DNA of 44,970 nucleotides, taken from assembly GCF_016786325.1 (NCBI RefSeq), contig NZ_JADWYU010000111.1:1-44970 (forward strand), read 5' to 3'. This DNA is from Frankia nepalensis (GTDB taxonomy: Bacteria; Actinomycetota; Actinomycetes; Frankiales; Frankiaceae). Under the pieces are notes generated by a model. The model had not been told where the DNA came from. It saw nothing but the letters and a program-made list of their open reading frames with translations, and searched no databases. This document shows positions 1-7,699 of this stretch, piece by piece (position 1 is the first letter of the stretch; the number at the start of each line of letters is the position of its first letter). A program made the position numbers and the translations under genes.

Positions 1-1
1 C

Positions 2-1501
2 CGCCCCCCGGCGCCCCCCCGCCCCGCGGCCGGGCCGCCGGCGGTGGGGGGGCCCGGCGGCGAGGGCCGCGACGTCGACGTGGCCAAGGCGACCGAACCG
101 GTCCACATCGACTCCAACGACGAGATCGGCGAGACCGCGCACGCCTTCAGCCGTGTGCACAGCGTCGCGGTGCGGTTGACCGTCGAGCAGGCCGGACTGC
201 GCAGAAGTCTCAGCGACACCCTCGTCAATCTGGCCCGTCGCTCGCAGACACTGATTCATCAGCAGCTCGAGCTGATCGACGAGATGGAGCGCTCGGAGAG
301 CGACGGGACGAAACTCGCCTCGCTGTTCCGGATCGACCACATCGCGACCCGGATGCGTCGCCATACCGAGGACCTCATCGTGCTGTCCGGCGCGACGCCG
401 AGCCGCGGCTGGAGCGCGCCGTTGCCGCTGCGCGACGTGGTGCGTGGCGCGATCGCCGAGGTCGAGAGCTACTCCCGGGTCAAGGCGGTCCGGCTTCCGG
501 AGGTCGCCCTCGTCGGCCATGCCGTGGGCGACCTGCTCCACCTGCTGGCCGAGCTGATCGAGAACGGCACCAGGTTCTCGCCGCCGGACGCTCCCGTCAT
601 GATCACGGCGGGTGAGGTCGGCAAGGGCTACGTGATCGAGATCGAGGACCGCGGGCTGGGGATGACCCCGGGCGAGATGGCCCGGCACAACGAGCGGCTG
701 GACGACCCGCCGGCGTTCGACCCGTCGACCAGCGACCGGCTCGGCCTGCACGTCGTCGGGCGGCTGGCCGCCCGCCACTCGATCAGGGTCTGCCTGCGCG
801 ACTCGGTGTTCGGCGGGGTGACCGCGGTGGTGCTGGTCGGCCGCGAGCTGATCCGGCCTGTCGAGGACGTTCCCGAGGCCGAGGCCGAAACCGGCGGCAC
901 CTACACCTACACCGGCGGGACACCGGTCACCGACACCGGCGGGATACCGGTCCAGGGCGTCGTCGACGGGAAGCCGGAGGCGGCGGGTGCTGGGCCGATC
1001 GGCGGCGACCGCCGCCGCGCCTGGCCACCCTCGCCCGCGTCCCGGATACCCGCCGAGGACGGCCCGACGGGATCACGCCCACCCGGCGGCGTGGGCGGCG
1101 GACCGGCCGAGGTGGTCCCGGGCGGGTTGACCGTGGACGGCCTTCCCCGGCGGGTCCCCCGCAAGCACCTCACGGCCGAGCTGCGTCGGGAGCCGGGGGC
1201 CACGATGGGTGCTCTCCGGGTGGCGACCCCGTCGTCCGAGGCCGCCGCGCCGTCACCCGAGGAGATCCGGGCGATGCTGTCCGGCTACCAGTCCGGCTTC
1301 GACCGCGGCCGGGCCGACCCGATGGGCCATCGGGCCGCCGACGTCGGTGGCCAGGCATACGACCGCCGGCGACACCAGGCCAGCGGGCGGCAGGACGTCA
1401 ACCACCAGGACGTCAACCACCGGGACGGCGGGTCGGACGCCGAGCACACGGTCGCCGACCGCGTCCTGGACTACCCCACGAAGGCCCTCCGCCGCCTCTA
1501 G
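2..1501 (+). CDS. cvnA: Conservon sensor-kinase-like protein CvnA, 5' truncated by window edge
   Basis: The reading frame is open back to the first bases of the window, so the true start lies outside. What remains begins with a Pro/Gly-rich linker and a HAMP-like segment (motif DEIGETAHAFSRVH). A helical dimerisation region follows (NLARRSQTLIHQQLELIDEME), then an ATPase of the histidine-kinase type: N-box LLAELIENGTRFSPP, G1-like box IEDRGLGMTPGE, and a G2-like segment RLGLHVVGRLA. The last 200 residues or so are low-complexity, probably disordered, and end at a stop 31 bases before cvnB. In conservons this protein is the membrane sensor that works with CvnB, CvnC and the GTPase CvnD; phosphotransfer has not generally been shown. 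The four-gene order makes the identification firm, although the N-terminal sensor part cannot be seen. Confidence 0.87.
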   Translation, partial: RPPAPPRPAAGPPAVGGPGGEGRDVDVAKATEPVHIDSNDEIGETAHAFSRVHSVAVRLTVEQAGLRRSLSDTLVNLARRSQTLIHQQLELIDEMERSESDGTKLASLFRIDHIATRMRRHTEDLIVLSGATPSRGWSAPLPLRDVVRGAIAEVESYSRVKAVRLPEVALVGHAVGDLLHLLAELIENGTRFSPPDAPVMITAGEVGKGYVIEIEDRGLGMTPGEMARHNERLDDPPAFDPSTSDRLGLHVVGRLAARHSIRVCLRDSVFGGVTAVVLVGRELIRPVEDVPEAEAETGGTYTYTGGTPVTDTGGIPVQGVVDGKPEAAGAGPIGGDRRRAWPPSPASRIPAEDGPTGSRPPGGVGGGPAEVVPGGLTVDGLPRRVPRKHLTAELRREPGATMGALRVATPSSEAAAPSPEEIRAMLSGYQSGFDRGRADPMGHRAADVGGQAYDRRRHQASGRQDVNHQDVNHRDGGSDAEHTVADRVLDYPTKALRRL

Positions 1502-1532
1502 CGGCAGACCGTGAACGACTGCGAGGTCAGGC

Positions 1533-1955
1533 ATGACTCAACTCAGCGCGGAGGCCAGCAACCTCAACTGGCTCGTCGAGGACCTGGTCCAGCGTGTGTC
1601 GACCGTCCAGCACGCCATCGTGGTCTCCGCGGATGGCCTGCTGCTGATCCGCTCCGACGGGCTGGAGCGCTCCCGCGCCGAGCAGCTCGCGGCGGTCGGC
1701 TCCGCCTTCGCCAGCCTGTCGAAGAGTTCCGGCCGCCACTTCGACGGCGGCGACGTCGTGCAGACGATCGTGCAGATGAGCCGAAGTTTCCTGTTCGTCA
1801 ACGCCATCAGCGACGGCTCCTGCCTTGTGGTGCTCAGCTCGGCCCGCAGCGACATCGGCCTCATCGGTTATGAGATGGCGATGCTGGTGCGGCGGGTCGG
1901 GGACGTGCTCACCCCGTCGCTGCGGCACGAACTGCAGGCCGCGCTACCGCGCTGA
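1533..1955 (+). CDS. cvnB: Roadblock/LC7 domain protein CvnB
   Basis: 140 residues forming a single roadblock/LC7 domain. Typical conservon features are the opening LNWLVEDLVQRV, then HAIVVSADGLLL, the GGDVVQTIVQM strand and the closing GYEMAMLVRRVGDVL. The length is normal for the family. Roadblock proteins act as small dimers that regulate Ras-like GTPases, and here the partner is the GTPase encoded 360 bases downstream. The start ATG follows a GAGGTCAGGC ribosome-binding region. The gene sits between cvnA and cvnC with short gaps, consistent with one operon. Confidence 0.93.
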   Translation: MTQLSAEASNLNWLVEDLVQRVSTVQHAIVVSADGLLLIRSDGLERSRAEQLAAVGSAFASLSKSSGRHFDGGDVVQTIVQMSRSFLFVNAISDGSCLVVLSSARSDIGLIGYEMAMLVRRVGDVLTPSLRHELQAALPR

Positions 1956-1974
1956 GCCGGGATCGGAAACGTCG

Positions 1975-2337
1975 ATGGCGCCATGGCGTGGACGCCCCCA
2001 CGGATTCGTGGTCCGTCCCTACATTCTGACCGGAGGACGCACCGAGCCCTCCCACCGGGAACTGGCACTCGAGACCCTGGTGTCGGCGACGACCAGCGGC
2101 ATCGAAGCCATCCGGATGCTCGAGCACGAAGAGGCCGCCATCGTCCGGCTATGCGAGACGTACCAGTCGGTTGCGGAGATCGCCGCCCACGTCGGCATAC
2201 CGCTCGGTGTCGCGCGGGTCCTCGTGTCCGACCTGGCGAGCGCGGGACACGTCCGGCTGCACCGGCCACCGACGACCAGTGAACGGCCCGACGGCCAGCT
2301 TCTGAGAAGGGTTCTCCATGGTCTCCGCTCCGCGTGA
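1975..2337 (+). CDS. cvnC: DUF742 protein CvnC
   Basis: 120 residues. The start at ATG 1975 was chosen because it lies just upstream of the DUF742 hallmark FVVRPYILTGGRTEP and only 19 bases after the cvnB stop; an earlier in-frame start would overlap cvnB deeply. The middle contains a helix-turn-helix-like stretch (SVAEIAAHVGIPLGVARVLVSDLA) followed by the usual strand GHVRLHRPP. DUF742 proteins are the third component of conservons and are thought to link the sensor complex to the GTPase. The 3' end overlaps the cvnD start by 20 bases, which suggests translational coupling. Confidence 0.92.
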   Translation: MAPWRGRPHGFVVRPYILTGGRTEPSHRELALETLVSATTSGIEAIRMLEHEEAAIVRLCETYQSVAEIAAHVGIPLGVARVLVSDLASAGHVRLHRPPTTSERPDGQLLRRVLHGLRSA

Positions 2338-2923
2338 CCTCGCCGCGGTCCCGCTGCCCGTCAAGATTCTCGTCTCTGGCGGGTTCGGCGTCGGCAAGAC
2401 GACGTTCGTCTGCGCGGTGAGCGAGATCGAGCCACTCACCACCGAGGCGATGCTCACCACCGCCAGCATCGGCGTCGACGACACCGAATACCTGCCGGAC
2501 AAGACGACCACCACAGTGGCGATGGATTTCGGCCGGATGACCCTCCCGACCGGGCTGGTGCTCTACCTGTTCGGCACGCCGGGACAGGGCCGCTTCTGGT
2601 TCATGTGGGACGACCTGTCGTACGGGGCGGTGGGCGCGGTCGTGCTCGCCGACACCCGCAGGCTGGCCGACTCCTTTCCCGCCATCGACTACTTCGAGGA
2701 CCGGGACGTGCCGTTCCTCGTCGCGGTGAACTGTTTCGACGGGCGGGCCAGCCATACCGCCACCTCCGTCCGGGATGCGCTGACGCTGTCGATCGCCGTG
2801 CCCGTGGTGCTGTGCGACGCCCGGGATCCCGCCGCGGTGAAGAGCACCCTCGTCCAGCTCGTCGAGCACGCGATCAAGCTTTCCGACGCCGCCGAGAACC
2901 TCTCCGTCCCGCTGCGCCGCTGA
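2318..2923 (+). CDS. cvnD: Ras-like GTPase CvnD
   Basis: 201 residues with the motif order of a small GTPase: P-loop SGGFGVGKTTFV near residues 19-30, the switch-II/G3 region LFGTPGQGRF near residue 85, a G4-like motif VNCFD in place of NKxD, and a G5-like CDAR. The length fits CvnD proteins. These GTPases close the conservon signalling unit, which in Streptomyces affects development and secondary metabolism. The gene overlaps cvnC by 20 bases, and a 145-base gap separates it from the next gene, so the operon probably ends here. Confidence 0.93.
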   Translation: MVSAPRDLAAVPLPVKILVSGGFGVGKTTFVCAVSEIEPLTTEAMLTTASIGVDDTEYLPDKTTTTVAMDFGRMTLPTGLVLYLFGTPGQGRFWFMWDDLSYGAVGAVVLADTRRLADSFPAIDYFEDRDVPFLVAVNCFDGRASHTATSVRDALTLSIAVPVVLCDARDPAAVKSTLVQLVEHAIKLSDAAENLSVPLRR

Positions 2924-3068
2924 GCCGGCGGCCGCGCTTGCGCCGCTGGGGCGGTCGCTGCTCTGCTGATGCTCTCGTCGTGCTCACCGGTCGGGTCAGC
3001 GCGCAAGCGCGCGGCGGATGCGGTCGGGACCCGACCGTGCCGTCCCTTCTTGTGAAGGAGCTGTCGCC

Positions 3069-3530
3069 GTGCCGTTGCTGGAGCCTGAGCTCACCTTTGC
3101 CTTCGAGGCGCGTGTCGAGATCGCCGAGCCGGTGCAGGTCACGCACGGACCTGACGAGGAGTTGCGGTTCATTCCGATCACCGGCGGCACGGTCACCGGC
3201 CCACGGCTGAACGGTGAGGTACTGCCCTACGGCGGGGACTGGGCGACGACGCGGCGCGGGGAAACGGAGCTGGACGCCCGATACCTGGTGCGGGCCGACG
3301 ACGGCGGGATCATCGACGTCCACAACCGTGGCATCGGGTATGTCAGCCCCGAGGCGATGGAACGGCTGCGGGCCGGCGAGCCGCTGGATGAGACCAACTT
3401 CTACTTCCGGACCTCGCCGGTGTTCCGGACCGGCGCCCCCGCCCACGCCTGGCTGACCTCGACGGTGTTCATCGGCATGGCCCGCCGGGAGGACGGCATG
3501 GTCTGCATCCGCTTCTTCGCGCTGAGCTGA
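3069..3530 (+). CDS. DUF3237 family protein
   Basis: 153 residues from GTG 3069, chosen because a GAAGGAG ribosome-binding site lies 9 bases upstream; a longer frame exists but lacks such a site. The sequence shows the DUF3237 pattern: an initial strand FAFEARVEI, then RFIPITGGTVTGPRLNGEVLP, a GGDW turn, DARYLVRADDGGIIDVHNRG and the closing FYFRTSPVF...WLTSTVFIGMARR. Members are small beta-barrel proteins of unknown biochemical role found widely in actinobacteria. The gene stands alone downstream of the conservon and marks the edge of the GC-rich flank before the accessory region. Confidence 0.87.
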   Translation: MPLLEPELTFAFEARVEIAEPVQVTHGPDEELRFIPITGGTVTGPRLNGEVLPYGGDWATTRRGETELDARYLVRADDGGIIDVHNRGIGYVSPEAMERLRAGEPLDETNFYFRTSPVFRTGAPAHAWLTSTVFIGMARREDGMVCIRFFALS

Positions 3531-3566
3531 CGTCCGGCGCTCGCCGGCCGCGAGCCGATCCGAACG

Positions 3567-4133
3567 TCACCCCCGGTGTTCACCTGCCGATAACGTAGAT
3601 CTTGTTGCGATCTGGAGATCTGGCAGAGATTCGGCTGGGCGCTCCAGCAGGTAGACGAGGTTGTGGGTGCGCTGGACCTTGTAGCGAAGGGTGAAACCCT
3701 GGTTCTCGTAGTAGCGGACCAGCGCGGGGTGAAGGCAGCCGCGGCGGACCCAGCGGCGGCCCTCGCGATGGGCACGGTCGACGGCCCACAGGGCGATGAG
3801 GGCTCCAGGCTGAACGGCGCGATAGGTCGGGTCGGTTGCCGTCGTGTAGAGGTAGTGGGCCGGCTCGGCAAGTTCCTCGGCGGTCCAGCCCCAGGGCGGG
3901 GCGCTGTCCAGGATGGTGGTACAGCCGATCACTGTGCGATCGTCATGGACGAGCAGCCACTTCGTGCCGTCGGGGTTGTCGGCCTGACCGGCGAGGTCGC
4001 CGACGCTCGCCCGCCAGGTGGGCAACCCGCGCTCCTCAAGCCATTCGCACCGCGCGAGCAGCATCCTGGTCACCGCCGGGATGTCATCACTGGTCGCGGG
4101 CCGCATCGCGAGTTCGAGGCCACCGGCGGTCAT
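3567..4133 (-). CDS. GNAT-family N-acetyltransferase
   Basis: 188 residues with GNAT architecture: an N-terminal strand-helix unit (LAMRPATSDDIPAVTRMLLARCEWLEERG), the central strand WLLVHDDRTVIGCTTI, an acetyl-CoA-binding region around AVQPGALIALWAVDRAHREGRRW in which the usual R/Q-x-x-G-x-G/A loop is loosely kept, and the closing LVRYYENQGFTLRYKV, the typical GNAT helix-strand end. The substrate cannot be told. The ATG overlaps the stop of the upstream minus-strand gene by four bases (ATGA), so the two are probably translated from one message. Confidence 0.82.
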   Translation of the reverse strand: MTAGGLELAMRPATSDDIPAVTRMLLARCEWLEERGLPTWRASVGDLAGQADNPDGTKWLLVHDDRTVIGCTTILDSAPPWGWTAEELAEPAHYLYTTATDPTYRAVQPGALIALWAVDRAHREGRRWVRRGCLHPALVRYYENQGFTLRYKVQRTHNLVYLLERPAESLPDLQIATRSTLSAGEHRG

Positions 4134-4600
4134 AGGAAGGCCCTCGCGGCGAGGTCCAGGTGGATGACCTGGAGCAGCTTCGCGTCTTCATCCTCGCGGT
4201 AGGAGCCAGGTCCGATCCGGTCGACGGCCGTGCGCAGGGCATCCGGGTCGACGAGGCCTGCGTCAAAAAGGGCTGAGCCTTCGCGGAACATCCGCTCGAA
4301 CACCGGACGGGCGTGATAGACGATCGCGTGCTCGACGACCTCCGCGAATGACTCCCGCTCGACCGGTTGAGTCACGTCACTGGAGAGTCCGAGCGACGTG
4401 AGGCGTCGTCGCTGCAACTGCTTGAGCATCCTCCAGTCGAACGGAAGCCACTCGCCAAGCCTGACCATCCCTGGATGGCGGACTGGTCTCTCCGCGATCC
4501 AGCGCGCGACGGTAGACCGATCGACGCCAAGCCGTACCGCTTGGCAGAGCCCTCTACCCTCCGTCGAGTCGCCAGCCCAGCGCGCTCGGGGGATGTTCAC
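4130..4600 (-). CDS. Unrecognised protein with HTH-like N-terminus; C-terminus resembles the tail of asparagine-synthase-like proteins
   Basis: I do not recognise this gene with certainty. GTG 4600 is preferred as start because an AGGGAG ribosome-binding site lies just upstream; ATG 4645 has none. The 156-residue product contains LCQAVRLGVDRSTVARWI (about residues 18-35), which reads like a helix-turn-helix. The C-terminal SALFDAGLVDPDALRTAVDR followed by LLQVIHLDLAARAF (about residues 109-155) resembles the end of asparagine-synthase-like lasso-peptide cyclases. It could be a remnant of such an enzyme or a small regulator. It overlaps the GNAT gene by four bases. Composition is less GC-rich than the flanking genes, as in the adjacent restriction locus. 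Confidence 0.5.
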   Translation of the reverse strand: MNIPRARWAGDSTEGRGLCQAVRLGVDRSTVARWIAERPVRHPGMVRLGEWLPFDWRMLKQLQRRRLTSLGLSSDVTQPVERESFAEVVEHAIVYHARPVFERMFREGSALFDAGLVDPDALRTAVDRIGPGSYREDEDAKLLQVIHLDLAARAFL

Positions 4601-4719
4601 ATCGTCGCTCCCTGTACTAAGTCGGATGCCCTTGGTAAGGGTCATCGTTGGTACGTCGCGGTTATCCAACTTGCGCGCTTCCCTCTGCGTCGCCGGATGG
4701 GTGCGGTAGGTTGTGGCGC

Positions 4720-5616
4720 ATGGCTCCGGCTGGGGACTTTAAGGCAGAATTTCGGCTCAGCATCACACGGGCGATGGCTACGCAACTCGCGGAGACTCTC
4801 GACCATCTTGAGCCGGTCCATCTCACCACCGCGAACCTCGCCAGACTTGAGCCGCGTCCGGGTGTCTATGAGCTGTATCTCCTCGGTGACAGGGTCTATG
4901 TCGGCAAAGCGGACCGTTCTCTGCCGGAAAGACTTGAAAAGCATCGGATTAAGCTGTCAGGTCGCTATGGTATCGACATCAGGGACGTCGCTTTCAGGTG
5001 TCTATACGTCGAGGAGGACCTCGAAGCCGCCGCGCCGGAAAAGATGTTGATCTCAGAGTACAGGCGCCGCGACCCGAATCGTCGTATTGTCTGGAACACG
5101 AACGGATTCGGCAACAACGACCCTGGGCGTAACCGTGACGACTCTCTGGTCAAGGTTGCGCATTTTGACGCCAAATATCCTATTGACTTGAACGCATCAC
5201 TTCCCGCGCTGGGCGCGGGTATTCGCGAGATGCGAGCCTATCTCGAAAGTGTCAAATTTGCCCTTCCCTTCACCTTTCGATATGACAAGTCCCCGGCCAC
5301 CAAGAGGGATCTATCGAGTTCTTCGGTCGAGTTGCGCGGTGGCCCGCTGACTCCGCGAGAATTAATGTGGGAGGCGATCAGAGGACTGCCAACCGGGTGG
5401 CAGGCCACGGCGCTTCCAGGTTACCTGATTCTATACAGGGAGAATCGTCGGTACGGCAGCGCGCTGGCGGTTTGGCGAAAGGAAGACGGCGAGGTAGCGG
5501 AGAAAAGGCTCGATGCCATGTATGCCGAGGACGGAGATTCTGAGGGTGCTAGCAGCGTCTATAGTGATCTCCAACTCCATTTTGAACCGCTGACCCTAGA
5601 AGAAGGAACCGAATGA
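4720..5616 (+). CDS. GIY-YIG restriction endonuclease, Eco29kI-related, with C-terminal extension
   Basis: 298 residues from ATG 4720. The core carries the GIY-YIG signature as PGVYELYLLGDRVYVGKAD (GVY at 48-50, YVG at 60-62). Next come Arg71 and His75 in RLEKHRIKLSGR, Glu107 in AAAPEKMLI and the WNTNGFGNNDPGRNRDD motif after residue 125, which is typical of the Eco29kI nuclease family. The tail after about residue 150 is longer than in Eco29kI (about 214 residues in total) and may help DNA recognition. Role (inference): type II cleavage partner of the methyltransferase 198 bases downstream on the same strand. The DNA is clearly lower in GC than the chromosome, as expected for a transferred locus. 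The enzyme is divergent from the second Eco29kI-like gene in this locus. Confidence 0.82.
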   Translation: MAPAGDFKAEFRLSITRAMATQLAETLDHLEPVHLTTANLARLEPRPGVYELYLLGDRVYVGKADRSLPERLEKHRIKLSGRYGIDIRDVAFRCLYVEEDLEAAAPEKMLISEYRRRDPNRRIVWNTNGFGNNDPGRNRDDSLVKVAHFDAKYPIDLNASLPALGAGIREMRAYLESVKFALPFTFRYDKSPATKRDLSSSSVELRGGPLTPRELMWEAIRGLPTGWQATALPGYLILYRENRRYGSALAVWRKEDGEVAEKRLDAMYAEDGDSEGASSVYSDLQLHFEPLTLEEGTE

Positions 5617-5632
5617 TTGCTTGCGGTTCGAT

Positions 5633-5682
5633 AAAGTCAAGAGCGCCCATCGGCGGTCGAGTGCGAGAGAGTTCTTGACTTT
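5633..5682 (+). terminator. Inverted repeat after the restriction gene (terminator or operator)
   Basis: AAAGTCAAGA at 5633-5642 is exactly complementary to TCTTGACTTT at 5673-5682, with a 30-base loop, beginning 16 bases after the endonuclease stop. No clear T-run follows. The site lies 130 bases before the methyltransferase start, so it may end the first transcript or be a regulator binding site controlling the methyltransferase. Confidence 0.4.
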
Positions 5683-5814
5683 GCCGAACTTTGCCGTCTA
5701 AACACCGAGTGGCGGGATCGTCGCGGTAAGGCGTCAGTATCGCCACGGTCACAGATTGCGCTTACCCGGCGTGTCAGTCAAGTCTCGTCGGAGGCTCGCG
5801 GTAAGCTCCGAGGC

Positions 5815-7065
5815 ATGACGGTCGAGTTCGCTCCTAGCGGTGAGTGCTTGCCTCTGCCCTGGGACGCTGGCGGTCTCCCAGCAAAGGAGAGTACGTCGCT
5901 TGAGTTGTTCAGCGGGGGTGGTGGTCTCGCGGAGGCCATGCATGCCGTAGGGTTTCGGCACCTTCTGGTTAACGAGTACGATCGTCGGGCTTGCGAGACG
6001 CTCCGGCTGAACCGAGCCGTTGATCTCGATGATGTGGATGGGGATCCCGAACGCCACAAAGGTGCATGGCCTATTGTGGAAGGTGACGTTCATAAGGTTT
6101 CGTTCGAGCGCTGGGCGGGGCGGGTAGACGTCGTTGCCGGAGGCGTTCCGTGTCAACCTTGGTCGCTGGGCGGCGTTCATCGAGGTTATGAAGACCCTCG
6201 TAACCTATGGCCGGAATTCGCGCGAGCCGTCCGAGAGACTCACCCGCGGGCATTCCTCGCGGAGAACGTCCGCGGCCTGCTTAGACCGAGCTTTGCCGAC
6301 TACTGGCGTTACACGCTCCGATGCCTGCGGATGCCGTACCTCGAGAAACATGAGGGCGAGGACTGGAGCGATCATAATTCCCGCCTTGAGAAGGAAGGGA
6401 AGGCGAGGAGTTTTAACCCCGCCGAGCGTTATTCGGTGAGCGTGCATCCTGTGAACGCCGCTGACTACGGCGTCCCGCAGGTTCGTCAGCGTGTTTTCAC
6501 CATCGGTGTCCGGGCGGACCTAGGCGTTGAGTTCGAGTGGCGGCCTCCTACTCATAGCGAGTCCGCGCTTCTACGAGCTCAGGCGACTGGCGAGTACTGG
6601 GAGGGCCACGGTCTAAAACCCCGACCGTCGGTTCGTCAATCCTCAGGTGAAGGCGATCCGGAACTCGCTCCATGGAGAACTCTCCGGGACGCGATTGAGG
6701 GATTGCCGGAGCCGCTTGGGCATAAGAAGGAATACCCGGGATGGATTCATCACTTTGGCTGGGACGGCGCTCGCGAATACCCGGGACATACTCCCAACCA
6801 TCTAGACCTGCCCGCGAAGACTGTTAAGGCGGGCGTTCACGGAGTTCCTGGCGGCGAGACGGTTCTTCGTCGTGATGACGGCACCATCCGCTACATGACC
6901 GTTCGTGAGGTTGCCCGCGTCATGACATTCCCCGATGACTGGCATCTAGCCGGACCGCGCGGCGAGCAGATGCGCCAGTTGGGTAACGCTGTCCCGGTCG
7001 ATTTGGGCAAGATAGCCGCCAACGCGGTTGCCAAGGCACTCCGGTCTAGCTTGAGGGTTACGTGA
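5815..7065 (+). CDS. DNA (cytosine-5-)-methyltransferase of a type II system
   Basis: 416 residues with the C5-methyltransferase motifs in order: motif I LELFSGGGGLAEA (about 29-41, SAM binding), motif IV VPCQPWS with catalytic Cys113, motif VI AENVRGLL (149-156), motif VIII-like VNAADYGVPQVRQRVFTIG, a variable target-recognition region of about 100 residues, and motifs IX-X near the C-terminus (YMTVREVARVMTFPDDW and RQLGNAVPVDLG). It would methylate cytosine in the recognition site of the linked nuclease and so protect host DNA. The site itself cannot be read from sequence. Its stop overlaps the vsr start by four bases. GC content is well below that of the flanking chromosome. The GAGG upstream of ATG 5815 is unusually close to the start. 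Confidence 0.95.
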   Translation: MTVEFAPSGECLPLPWDAGGLPAKESTSLELFSGGGGLAEAMHAVGFRHLLVNEYDRRACETLRLNRAVDLDDVDGDPERHKGAWPIVEGDVHKVSFERWAGRVDVVAGGVPCQPWSLGGVHRGYEDPRNLWPEFARAVRETHPRAFLAENVRGLLRPSFADYWRYTLRCLRMPYLEKHEGEDWSDHNSRLEKEGKARSFNPAERYSVSVHPVNAADYGVPQVRQRVFTIGVRADLGVEFEWRPPTHSESALLRAQATGEYWEGHGLKPRPSVRQSSGEGDPELAPWRTLRDAIEGLPEPLGHKKEYPGWIHHFGWDGAREYPGHTPNHLDLPAKTVKAGVHGVPGGETVLRRDDGTIRYMTVREVARVMTFPDDWHLAGPRGEQMRQLGNAVPVDLGKIAANAVAKALRSSLRVT

Positions 7066-7550
7066 CCAACGGACTGACGCCGACCGGCCGGCCCCAACGC
7101 CGGCTAGGCAAGCGAGACCCGGCCGTTACGAGCAAGATGATGTCCAAGATCCGAAGCAAGGACAGTAAAGCCGAGTTAGCTCTCCGTCGCGCGCTGCATG
7201 CGAAGCGTATGCGTTACCGCATCCATGCCAAGGATGTGCCTGGCTGCCCTGACATCGTGGTCCGGTCGCGAAAGCTCGCCGTTTTCGTCGACGGCGATCT
7301 TTGGCATGGCAACCCCGATGAAGTCCGGCGCCGCGGTCGCGACTCCCTTGAGGACCTCTTCCCTACACGAACTGAGTGGTGGATAGCAAAGATCGAGCGC
7401 AACAAGGAACGTGATCGAGAGGTCAATGGGCAGCTTAAGTCGATGGGCTGGACCGTGATCCGCCTCTGGGAGCATGACGTGCTCTCGGATCCAGAGGCAG
7501 CCGCGAACCTGGTCATCGAGATTGACTCCCAGACCCGTTTCGATAAGTGA
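7062..7550 (+). CDS. vsr: Very short patch repair endonuclease (Vsr type)
   Basis: 162 residues. Family features are SKMMSKIRSKDSKAELALRRAL, RYRIHAKDVPGCPDIVV with the catalytic Asp64, AVFVDGDLWHG with His82, and the C-terminal NGQLKSMGWTVIRLWEHDV. Vsr nicks next to T:G mismatches arising by deamination of 5-methylcytosine, so its place directly behind a C5-methyltransferase is logical; the GTG start overlaps the methyltransferase stop (GTGA). Compared with E. coli Vsr, the structural zinc cysteines appear replaced (GD for GC in the FVDGDLWHG segment, WEH for WEC near the end), suggesting loss of the zinc site. Confidence 0.9.
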   Translation: MTNGLTPTGRPQRRLGKRDPAVTSKMMSKIRSKDSKAELALRRALHAKRMRYRIHAKDVPGCPDIVVRSRKLAVFVDGDLWHGNPDEVRRRGRDSLEDLFPTRTEWWIAKIERNKERDREVNGQLKSMGWTVIRLWEHDVLSDPEAAANLVIEIDSQTRFDK

Positions 7551-7699
7551 TGCCTCTCTGTGGCGGTCGTGGCTGCGGTCAGGATGCTCTAACGTTGGCT
7601 ACAGCGTATTCCTCGCCCGATGGAGTGTGGCCATATATCTAGAGCGATGGGCGATATATTCGCTGGTCGGCCAGTTCCATTGAGCATAAAAATTCGGCG

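Noticed and set aside
1-43. C-rich tract at the very start as a possible low-complexity repeat or sequencing artefact
   Set aside because: It is in frame with cvnA and encodes a Pro/Ala linker, which is normal between the sensor and HAMP parts of such proteins in this GC range.
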